A stretch of 64,000 bases of DNA from Acidobacteria bacterium AB60. GTDB taxonomy: Bacteria; Acidobacteriota; Terriglobia; Terriglobales; Acidobacteriaceae. The translations under genes were made by a program, and so were the position numbers. Under the pieces are notes generated by a model, which did not search any database, was not told the origin of the DNA, and was given only the letters and a program-made list of their open reading frames with translations. The stretch covers positions 296,953 to 360,952 of the forward strand of contig VANK01000006.1 of NCBI GenBank assembly GCA_008682415.1, read 5' to 3'. Shown here piece by piece: positions 33,481 through 41,563 of this stretch (positions are counted from its first letter, which is position 1; every line of letters starts with the position of its first letter).

Positions 33481-33849
33481 ATGAACCTGGCCTTTCCTTA
33501 TTCGTTTGACACCACCGGGCGAACGGCGCAGAGCGCGAGCCTTGCGGCTCACGTGCGCGACATGATCGAGCTCATTCTCTTCACGTCGCCGGGTGAGCGT
33601 GTGAATCGCCCCACCTTCGGCAGCGGAACCGCGCAACTGGTGTTTGCGCCGAATAGTGACATCCTTGCCGCGGCCCAGCAGCAAGCCATCCAATCGGGTC
33701 TGCAGGCGTGGCTCTCAGACCTGATTCGGGTGCAATCGGTGACTGTCAACGCAAGTGACTCCCAACTGCTCGTCACCGTCGTGTATACCCTCGTCTCCAA
33801 CCAGCAACAGCAATCGCAGCAGTTTCTCTACGGAGGGCCTACGCAATGA
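33481..33849 (+). CDS. Baseplate wedge protein (gp25/GPW, Afp9-like)
   Basis: A 122-residue protein with the gp25 family pattern: FPYSFDTTGRTAQSASLAAHVRDMIELILFTSPGERVNRPTFGSGTAQLVFAPNSD, in which RVNRPTFGSG corresponds to the GER-x-x-P-x-FG motif. The ILAAAQQQAIQSGLQAWLSDLIRVQSVTV part and a final strand pair follow. The protein nucleates sheath polymerisation on the baseplate. The ATG at 33481 was chosen because GAGG lies 5 nt before it. The stop overlaps the next start (ATGA). Confidence 0.92.
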   Translation: MNLAFPYSFDTTGRTAQSASLAAHVRDMIELILFTSPGERVNRPTFGSGTAQLVFAPNSDILAAAQQQAIQSGLQAWLSDLIRVQSVTVNASDSQLLVTVVYTLVSNQQQQSQQFLYGGPTQ

Positions 33850-36344
33850 TTGCCTTCTGCCGAGACAAGCGCCGTCGTGACCGCGTGCTCCAAATCGCGG
33901 ATCTCAACGGGATCGACTATCTTGAAGTACCAGGCGCAGCCGGCTGCGGAACGCGTCTCGCCCTCACGTTTCTGAAAGACCCGAGCGGGCTTCACCTTAC
34001 CCCTTCCAACTTTGCGATCAGCGGAGACACAAAGCCGAACATTACCAGCATCGAATCATCGACGACGAAAGATCCCAATACCCTCACCTTGGTGCTTGAT
34101 TCGACGGGAGACTTCTCCCCTTACACGCTGACCATCGTCACTCGAGCGAAGGATCCAGCGACAGGAGAAGAGAATCCCGATCCGCCGCCCGGGATCGATC
34201 CACAGCTCGCCAGTATCGACTTTTCCTTCAAAGCAGGCTGCACCACGCCCGCCGACTGTCTTCAGACTGGTTGCTGCGCGGCGCCCGCTCTTCCCGCTCC
34301 TGACATCCATTACCTCGCGCGCGACTATGACGGTTTCCGACAGGCCATGCTCGACCGCATGGCGGCGCTCGTGCCGGATTGGACCGAAACACACGGCGCG
34401 GATCCCGGCATCACGATGATTGAAGCTCTTGCGTATGCCGCGGATCGCGTCAGCTACCTGCAGGATGCAGTGAACACCGAAGCCTACATTGGTACAGCGC
34501 GAAGTCGCATCTCGCTCCGCCGGCATGCGCGCCTGATTGACTACAAAGTGCAGGACGGCGCCAACGCTCGTACATGGGTGTGTCTCAGCGCAGCACGGGA
34601 CAACGTCACCGTTCCCGCTGGAACGCAAATCTACTCTCTCGTTCCCGGTCTCGGTCCCTCAGTCGAACCAGGCAGTAACGCCGCAGCCCGGCTGCAGGCC
34701 AGCCCTGGTCCGGTGTTCCAGTCGCTGACTGACCTTACAGTGTGGGTCGAGCAAAACCGGATGGAGTTTTACACCTGGGGCGACGGCCAATGCTGCCTTC
34801 CAGCAGGTGCAACCGAGGCCACGCTCAATGGCAGCTTTGAGAGCCTGAGGCCGGGAGCGATCCTCATCTTCGAAGAGATGGTCGGCCCCAACACCGGCAA
34901 TCCCGGGGACGCTGATCCGACCCACCGCTGGGCAGTGCGCCTCACCGCAGCCGACACCCGCGACCACAGTGGCAATCCCCTCGTTGATCCCGCGATTCTT
35001 GATCCCGTCACCCACCAGCCCGTCGCGATCACTCGCATCGCCTGGCAGTCCGCTGATGCGCTTCCTTTCTCCCTCTGCCTGTCCTCTGTGACGGATGCCG
35101 CACACGACTCGACTGCCTTGTCCGGCGTATCTGTGGCGCGCGGAAACATCCTCCCGGCCGATCATGGGCTCTGGATCCAGAACGAATCTCTCGGTACAGT
35201 GCCCGCGCTTCCTCCGGAGCCGGTCTCGGGCATCGGATGCAACTGCGACGCAACCGCTGGCGCCGCAACTCCGCAGCCATTCTTCCGTCCCAAGCTTCTC
35301 AACCAACCCCTCACCTTTGCCGTACCGTTCGATACCTACGCTCCGGCTTCAACCTTCCTCGCGCCCGACACCACGAGTGCAGCGGCGCAGATAAGTCTCG
35401 GCTCCGATGACGGCCTGCAGTGGGCGCCGGTCGAAGACCTTCTCGAAGAAGAGAGCGAGTTCAACGGCTTCATCCCCGAAATCGAGTTCGACAACACAGC
35501 CCATCTGCGCTTTGGGGATGACGTCTACGGCTCCGCCCCCAAGCCCGGCGTCTCCTTCACCGCGACCTATCGCGTGGGCAATGGAACCGCAGGCAACGTG
35601 GGGCGCGAAGCACTGGCGCACATCCTATTCGCGGGACCTGCCGTCTCGGGTGTCCGCAATCCTCTGGCTGCTGCGGGTGGCACAGACCCCGAGACGATGG
35701 AACACATCCGGCAAGTGGCCCCCTACCGCTTCCGAACCCAGCTCCGCTGCGTCACCGCACAGGACTACGGCGACCAGGCATCGGAGATCGCCGGTGTGGG
35801 CGCTGCCCGCGGCACCATGCGCTGGACCGGCTCATGGTACACCGCCTTCGTCTCCGTTCAACCGGGAAGCGATCAGCCAGTCGCCGTGACTTCCTCCCTG
35901 GCAAAGAGCGTGACCAGAGAGCTCAACAAGCTGCGCATGATGGGCGTCGATCTGGCCGTAGAGGCTGCTCATCTGGTCGGCCTCCGTATCGGCCTCGCCA
36001 TTTGTGTCGCTCCCGACTATTTCGAAGGGGACGTCTACTCCGCGCTCTGGAAGGTGCTGGTCAGCGGCGACTCCTGCACCGGCACGCGGGGCTTGCTCGA
36101 TCCGGCCAACTTCCAGTTTGGCGAGACCGTGTACTCCAGCCGCATCGTCCAGGCAGCGCAGAGTGTCACCGGAGTAGCCTCCGTCAACGTCGTCACGTTC
36201 GAGCGTATGGACTCTCCGACGCCTGTGGGAACACTCCCCCCCAACCGGCTCAATATGGGCCCGCTCGAGATTCCCCGTTGCGACAACGACTCGAACCACG
36301 CAGACCGCGGTCTGCTGATCCTCAGTCTGGATGGTGGCAAATGA
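33846..36344 (+). CDS. Large baseplate J-like wedge protein (Afp11-like)
   Basis: An 832-residue baseplate protein. After a beta-rich N-terminal domain (1 to about 135) and a Cys-rich linker (GCTTPADCLQTGCC, about 130-147) comes the gpJ-type start IHYLARDYDGFRQAMLDRMAALVPDWTETHGADPGITMIEALAYAADRVSYLQDAVNTEAYI. Later IEFDNTAHLRFGDDVYGSAPKPGVSFTATYRVGNGTAGNVG and PYRFRTQLRCVTAQDYGDQASEIAGVGAA are hallmarks of the baseplate J family. It forms the wedges that hold the hub and trigger contraction. The Cys cluster suggests metal binding. It overlaps gp25 and the next gene by 4 bp each. Confidence 0.9.
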   Translation: MIAFCRDKRRRDRVLQIADLNGIDYLEVPGAAGCGTRLALTFLKDPSGLHLTPSNFAISGDTKPNITSIESSTTKDPNTLTLVLDSTGDFSPYTLTIVTRAKDPATGEENPDPPPGIDPQLASIDFSFKAGCTTPADCLQTGCCAAPALPAPDIHYLARDYDGFRQAMLDRMAALVPDWTETHGADPGITMIEALAYAADRVSYLQDAVNTEAYIGTARSRISLRRHARLIDYKVQDGANARTWVCLSAARDNVTVPAGTQIYSLVPGLGPSVEPGSNAAARLQASPGPVFQSLTDLTVWVEQNRMEFYTWGDGQCCLPAGATEATLNGSFESLRPGAILIFEEMVGPNTGNPGDADPTHRWAVRLTAADTRDHSGNPLVDPAILDPVTHQPVAITRIAWQSADALPFSLCLSSVTDAAHDSTALSGVSVARGNILPADHGLWIQNESLGTVPALPPEPVSGIGCNCDATAGAATPQPFFRPKLLNQPLTFAVPFDTYAPASTFLAPDTTSAAAQISLGSDDGLQWAPVEDLLEEESEFNGFIPEIEFDNTAHLRFGDDVYGSAPKPGVSFTATYRVGNGTAGNVGREALAHILFAGPAVSGVRNPLAAAGGTDPETMEHIRQVAPYRFRTQLRCVTAQDYGDQASEIAGVGAARGTMRWTGSWYTAFVSVQPGSDQPVAVTSSLAKSVTRELNKLRMMGVDLAVEAAHLVGLRIGLAICVAPDYFEGDVYSALWKVLVSGDSCTGTRGLLDPANFQFGETVYSSRIVQAAQSVTGVASVNVVTFERMDSPTPVGTLPPNRLNMGPLEIPRCDNDSNHADRGLLILSLDGGK

Positions 36345-39208
36345 GCTGCTCATGCCAAAGCACGGATCCGCAGCTCTGCGGTTGCTGCACCGGCGTGGCC
36401 GATCTCACGCCGGCCGCGATCGCCAATCGCCCCGGGCTTCCTGCGATCCACTACAGGGTCGGAACCTATTCCACGTTCCTGCAATCCATGCAGGCCGCAC
36501 TTTCGAGTGCCAACCTCGCACCGCTCGCAGCACTTCGGACACGTTCTCCCCAGGACTTCTCCATCGCCCTCCTCGATGCCTGGTCGGAAGTCCTGGACGT
36601 CCTCACGTTTTACACCGAACGTCTCGCCAACGAAGCCTATCTCGGAACCGCCATCGAACCGCGCAGCGTCTTCGAACTGGCGCGGCTGGTGGGATACAAA
36701 CCCTCACCAGGCGTCAGCGCGTCCACCGTGCTTGCCTTCACACTCGCGTCGGCCGCCGGCTCGCCGGTCAAGGTGCCAATCTCCTCAGGCACACGGGTCC
36801 AGAGCGTTCCTGGGCCTGGTCAGTCGCCACAGGTCTTCGAGACCTCTGCCCCCATCAATGCCACCATTGCCGCCAACGCGATCCCCGCGGTCGTCACAAC
36901 TCCATGGACCCTGTTTGGAAGCGACACCTCAACGTGGATTGCAGGCACCGCGAACAACATCCATATAGGCGACGCGCTGCTCTTCATAAGCGCCCCGGGC
37001 GGAATCCCCTCGCCTTCGGGTCCAGCAGCCGTTGTCTACGTCACGGGCGCTACGCTTGATCCTATCGGCGGCAATACCTTCCTCTCGTGGAATAAGCCTC
37101 TTCCCGCAAGTCTCGGATCGTCCTCGGTATGTATCTACATCTTCCGCACAAAAGCTGCGCTCTATGGCGCCTCTTCCCCCAAACCCGGAATGTTCCCCAC
37201 CGATAGTCTCAAAACCATTCCCGGAACTCCCGGAAGCGGCGTCACCAGCACATCGGACTGGGCCTGGCAATACGGAGAAAACCTTACCGTCAACCTCGAC
37301 AATGCGTACCCTGGCCTGAACCCCGCGGCAAGCGGACCCAGCGCGCCGGCGGCTCAGTCGCAGTGGATGATTCTGACTGGTCCGCAATACACTTCGTTCT
37401 TTCAAGTCGCCTCCGTCTCCGAGTCAAATCCCGGTCTCTACGCGCTCTCGCTCAAGACAACCCAGATCACCCTCGACAGCGGTACCGTCCTCGCCGGAGA
37501 TCCGTTCCTTACATTGAACGAGCTGCTCTATCTCTTTGTTCAGGAGACCAGGGTGACGACGGCCTATGTGCAAAGCCAGCTCCTCACCGGAGCGAATCTA
37601 CCGCTTACGCAATGGCCGCTCAGCTCCCCATATCCCCTCGCGGCCGGCATGCTCGCGCCCATCAGTGGCTCCTCGCTCGTTGTTCAGGGGCTTCAGACAC
37701 TCACCGTTAACGCACCCGTGGCCGTCAACGGCAAACGTCTGCGCATCACCCCGAACATCGCCATCGCGGCGCCCGATGGCGGCTTTACACCCGGCGGTGC
37801 GACGGGCATGCTTCCCGTCGGCCCCAACCAACAATTCCTCATCGACGCCTTCCCGCCTCAGACGGACCCCTCCGGGAACCTGCTCTGGAGCGTAATCACC
37901 GTAACTCCCCCCGCAGGCGGCACGAATCCGTCTGCGACCGTTGCCGGCCAGCCGGGCATCCTCACCCTCCCGCCCGGCTCCTTCACTCTGCTCCCCTCCG
38001 TCGCGTCGGATCCCGCCACAGGAGAAGCCGCGGTCCTGTCCGACGTCACGATCCAGAATGCGGCGGGAACCTCCACCGCCATCACCTTCAACTCTGATCT
38101 GACCCGCATCTACGACGCTGCCACCGTCACGGTCAATGCCAACGCCGTTCTGGCAACGCACGGTGAGACAGTGCAGGAGATCCTCGGCTCCGGCGATGCC
38201 TCGAATGCGGCGCTCGCCCTTCAACTCAAGCAGTCGCCCCTCACCTACGTCTCCGCTGCGACTTCGTCCGGCGTGCAGTCCACCCTCGAGGTGCGCATCA
38301 ATAACCTGCTATGGTCCGAGGTCGACAACTTCCTGGACTCCGAACCGAGCGATCGCGTCTACGTCACCCGGCCCAACTCAACTGGAGGCCCAACCGTACA
38401 GTTCGGCGATGGCCTGCACGGATCGCGCACGCCCACAGCACAGTCCAACATCGTGGCAAAGTACCGCAAGGGCATCGGAATCGGCGGAATGGTGGCAGCC
38501 GGACAGCTCACGCAACCCCTGGACCGTCCCCAAGGCCTGCAGTCGGTCACCAATCCCAGCGCTGCAACGGGCGGAGCCGATCCGGCCTCGCCCGCTAATG
38601 CGCGCCTCTCTGCTCCGCTTCCCACACTCACGCTCGGCCGCATCGTTTCGCTTGAGGACTACCAGAACTTCGCTCTCAACTTTGCAGGAATTGCGCTCGC
38701 GGTGGCCACCTGGACATGGTTCGGCTCCACACGCAGCATCTTTCTCACCCTCGCCGGCGAAGGCGGCGCCGTCCTCACCGACAACGACCAGGTAGTTCAG
38801 AACCTGCTCCTCGCGTTTCAACAGTACGGACTGCCCTACGTTCCCGTGCAGATCGTCTCGTACACGCCGGTGCTCTTTGAAATCTCCATGCAGTTGAAGA
38901 TCGACACACCCACCTACGATCCTGCAATCGTGATTCCGGCGGTGTGGCAGAGCCTCGCCTCCACCTACGCCTTCGGGCAGATGTCGCCTGGACGAGGCGT
39001 CGCCGCAAGCCAGGTGATTCAACTAGCACAACAAGTCGCGGGAGTGGTTGCCGTCAATCTGATCGGGTTGAATCGGCGAGGCGATGCACCCGCGCTTGCC
39101 AACATCTTGTGCGCTGCGGGTCCGCGGCCCACCGCTCAGCCGCCCGCTGGAGCCGAAATCCTTCTTCTTGATCCGGCATCGCAAGCGAATCTCGGAGTCT
39201 GGTCATGA
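36341..39208 (+). CDS. Second large baseplate J-like protein (Afp12-like) with Cys-rich N-terminus
   Basis: A 955-residue protein that starts MSCSCQSTDPQLCGCCTG, an N-terminus with five cysteines in 16 residues that could bind zinc or form a metal cluster. The baseplate-J features follow: LRTRSPQDFSIALLDAWSEVLDVLTFYTERLANEAYLGTAIEPRSVFELARLVGYKPSPGVSASTVLAF, then YVTRPNSTGGPTVQFGDGLHGSRTPTAQSNIVAKYRKGIGIGG and LGRIVSLEDYQNFALNFAGIALAVATW near the C-terminus. Between them lie long Thr/Ser/Pro-rich beta segments (about 200-600) that likely project outward. The start was set at 36341, where ATGA overlaps the previous stop; a longer frame upstream is a shadow of the preceding gene. Confidence 0.9.
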   Translation: MSCSCQSTDPQLCGCCTGVADLTPAAIANRPGLPAIHYRVGTYSTFLQSMQAALSSANLAPLAALRTRSPQDFSIALLDAWSEVLDVLTFYTERLANEAYLGTAIEPRSVFELARLVGYKPSPGVSASTVLAFTLASAAGSPVKVPISSGTRVQSVPGPGQSPQVFETSAPINATIAANAIPAVVTTPWTLFGSDTSTWIAGTANNIHIGDALLFISAPGGIPSPSGPAAVVYVTGATLDPIGGNTFLSWNKPLPASLGSSSVCIYIFRTKAALYGASSPKPGMFPTDSLKTIPGTPGSGVTSTSDWAWQYGENLTVNLDNAYPGLNPAASGPSAPAAQSQWMILTGPQYTSFFQVASVSESNPGLYALSLKTTQITLDSGTVLAGDPFLTLNELLYLFVQETRVTTAYVQSQLLTGANLPLTQWPLSSPYPLAAGMLAPISGSSLVVQGLQTLTVNAPVAVNGKRLRITPNIAIAAPDGGFTPGGATGMLPVGPNQQFLIDAFPPQTDPSGNLLWSVITVTPPAGGTNPSATVAGQPGILTLPPGSFTLLPSVASDPATGEAAVLSDVTIQNAAGTSTAITFNSDLTRIYDAATVTVNANAVLATHGETVQEILGSGDASNAALALQLKQSPLTYVSAATSSGVQSTLEVRINNLLWSEVDNFLDSEPSDRVYVTRPNSTGGPTVQFGDGLHGSRTPTAQSNIVAKYRKGIGIGGMVAAGQLTQPLDRPQGLQSVTNPSAATGGADPASPANARLSAPLPTLTLGRIVSLEDYQNFALNFAGIALAVATWTWFGSTRSIFLTLAGEGGAVLTDNDQVVQNLLLAFQQYGLPYVPVQIVSYTPVLFEISMQLKIDTPTYDPAIVIPAVWQSLASTYAFGQMSPGRGVAASQVIQLAQQVAGVVAVNLIGLNRRGDAPALANILCAAGPRPTAQPPAGAEILLLDPASQANLGVWS

Positions 39209-41493
39209 GCACGAAACCTACCGCCGGTCCTATCTATTCGCTCCTGCCCGCGATCTTTCGCACCCGCGACGCGCAGCAAGGCGGGCAACTTCAAGCGTTC
39301 TTCCAGGTCCTCGAGAGCCAATCCGAGATCGTCCGCCGCAATGTCTGGCAGCTCTACAACGATCAGTTCATCGAAACGTGCGCACCCTGGGCCATCCCTT
39401 ACATTGGCGATCTGATCGGTTTCAACCCTGTCTATACCCTCGCCCTGACCGGTCCCGACAGCCGCGCCGAAGTCGCCAACACCATCGGCTATCGCCGGCG
39501 CAAAGGCACCCTCATCGCGCTCGAGCAGCTCACCCGCGATGTGTCCGCAAGGCCCACCATGGTTGTGGAGGAATTTCGGCGTCTCGTCACCAACCTGAGC
39601 CTTCGCGACGTACGCCCGCATCAGGATGACACAGCCGACATCCGCAGCGGCCATGATCTCCACGATCCCCGCGGCCCCTTCACACGCCTCAACCACACCG
39701 TGGACGTGCGCCGCATCGCCCCAAGGAACCGCGTCGTGCCGCCGTCCACATCGCCCGATCCCGTCCCTCTCGCGATCACGCTGCATGGATCCGGCCGCTA
39801 CAACATTCCCGACATCGCCATCTGGATATGGCGTTGGCAGAGCTTCCGCATCACGGATGCCCCAGCCTTCTCTATCGCGGAACGCAGCTTCTTCTTCAAC
39901 GCCCTCGGCTCTCCCACGCCGCTCTTCCAACAGCCTCCGCCGGAGCTCGCACCATTTACTCGTCTGATGTCGGAAGCCGACGTGCCTGAACCGGTTTCGC
40001 GTCGCCGCCTATGCACGGCACTCTCCTCGTTCTACCCGTCCAACATTGCTATCGTTGCTGACCAGGTGCTTGTTCCCGCATCGCAGATCATCGCCGCCAA
40101 TCTGAAGCCGAACGACGGCGCAGCCTGCCGTGTGCCCAGCGGCAAGATCGCCATCGATCCGGAGTTGGGCCGCATTCAATTCGCAGACGACCTTCCGGCC
40201 CCCTCTGAGGTGCGCGTCACCTACAGCTACGGCGCGCCGGCAGCCATCGGCGGCGGACCCTACCAGCGCGCGGGTAACGTCATTCCCCCCCAGTCCCCCC
40301 TCCTCCACGCCGTCGTTGGCTCAGCGGAATTCCCCACCTTTGCGGATGCGGTCGCCGCATGGAATGCGCTCCCTCCTGGCTCCGCCGGCATCATCTTCCT
40401 TCCCGGTTTTGAATCCTTCTCTGTCAATCTCACAGGCTCAAACGCAATTCAGATCACCTCCAACTGCCAGCTCTTGATCGCCGCGGCGGCAATCGCCGGA
40501 TCAGACGCTACACCCGAATTCAATCGTTCCTGTGTCACTCTGCGCGGAGTCATCGAAGTGCATGGCGCCCCGCTCCCCACCCTGCCCGATGGCACAGCCG
40601 CGCCCTTTGGCCAGGTGCAGTTCAACGGGTTTCACATCGCAGGCGAGCTTCGCATCAGTGGCGACTCTCCCTGCGTGCAGCTCTCCGATTCCACGCTCGT
40701 TCCCGGTCGCAGTCTCGACGTCTACGGCGAGCCAACGGAGCCGGGAGAGCCCAGCATTAGCGGCTCGGCCATCGGCGCGAGCCTCTGTATTAATCGCGCC
40801 ATCACCGGTCCGATCGCTCTGCTCGCCAGTTGTTCCGTCCGCATCCTCAACAGCATCGTAGACGCGGGATCGCCGTATTGCCCCGCAATCGCCGGGATCG
40901 ACCTCGCCTCCCCCGGCCCCGTCCTGCACATCGAAGATTCCACCCTCATCGGGCGCGTCTGGACCTCGTTGATGAGTCTCGCTTCAAACACGATCTTCTA
41001 CGCGCGGCTCAGTCGAAATGATCCCTGGAAAGCTCCGGTGTGGGCCAGCCGGCGTCAGACGGGCTGCGTTCGTTTCTGCTGGCTTCCGTTTAACTCCATC
41101 ACGCCGCAACAGTACGAGTGCCTTCCTCCGGACGCCGCCAGCGAAGGGGCATTGCTTCCTCAATTCATCACACGCCGCTTCGGTCGTCCCGGCTACTGCC
41201 TCCTCGCCGACAATGTGCCGCTCGCTCTTTGGAAAGGGGCGGACAACGGCTCCCAAATCGGGGTCTACCAGCAGATTCAGGAGACCGAAGCCGTCACCAA
41301 TGTTCAGATTCGCTCCACAGAATTCCTGCCCGCAAACCTTGAGCGCGGCGTGTTCCTCATTCCGTCCCATCCGGAAATCGAAAAAATGGAAGAACCGGTT
41401 TCCTACGTCCGACGGCGTCCGGCAAACCGCTGCGGCGGCCCAATCGACTTCGACCAGGATGCTCCCTTCGGCATTGGAATCGGGCTCCTCTAA
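39205..41493 (+). CDS. Tail protein I-like protein fused to a beta-helix (tail fibre connector)
   Basis: A 762-residue protein. Its N-terminus (about 10-110) matches phage tail protein I: IYSLLPAIFRTRDAQQGGQLQAFFQVLESQSEIVRRNVWQLYNDQFIETCAPWAIPYIGDLIG and the YRRRKGTLIALEQLTRDV segment. A middle beta domain (about 170-360) contains GSGRYNIPDIAIWIWRWQSF. From about 370 to 640 there are repeated short strands and hydrophobic ladders (LIAAAAIAGS, CVTLRGVIEVHGAP, VQFNGFHIAGELRISGDSPCVQLSDSTLVPG, ASCSVRILNSIVDAGSPYC) typical of a right-handed parallel beta-helix, the fold of many tail spikes. It is probably the tail-fibre attachment or target-recognition protein. ATGA overlap with the preceding gene; a 70-bp gap follows. 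Confidence 0.75.
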   Translation: MSTKPTAGPIYSLLPAIFRTRDAQQGGQLQAFFQVLESQSEIVRRNVWQLYNDQFIETCAPWAIPYIGDLIGFNPVYTLALTGPDSRAEVANTIGYRRRKGTLIALEQLTRDVSARPTMVVEEFRRLVTNLSLRDVRPHQDDTADIRSGHDLHDPRGPFTRLNHTVDVRRIAPRNRVVPPSTSPDPVPLAITLHGSGRYNIPDIAIWIWRWQSFRITDAPAFSIAERSFFFNALGSPTPLFQQPPPELAPFTRLMSEADVPEPVSRRRLCTALSSFYPSNIAIVADQVLVPASQIIAANLKPNDGAACRVPSGKIAIDPELGRIQFADDLPAPSEVRVTYSYGAPAAIGGGPYQRAGNVIPPQSPLLHAVVGSAEFPTFADAVAAWNALPPGSAGIIFLPGFESFSVNLTGSNAIQITSNCQLLIAAAAIAGSDATPEFNRSCVTLRGVIEVHGAPLPTLPDGTAAPFGQVQFNGFHIAGELRISGDSPCVQLSDSTLVPGRSLDVYGEPTEPGEPSISGSAIGASLCINRAITGPIALLASCSVRILNSIVDAGSPYCPAIAGIDLASPGPVLHIEDSTLIGRVWTSLMSLASNTIFYARLSRNDPWKAPVWASRRQTGCVRFCWLPFNSITPQQYECLPPDAASEGALLPQFITRRFGRPGYCLLADNVPLALWKGADNGSQIGVYQQIQETEAVTNVQIRSTEFLPANLERGVFLIPSHPEIEKMEEPVSYVRRRPANRCGGPIDFDQDAPFGIGIGLL

Positions 41494-41563
41494 CGCACTG
41501 ACATGCAGAACGGCCCGGCGTAACCCCGAGCTTCGCAATCCATGAGATAGGCGGGACTTAGTC

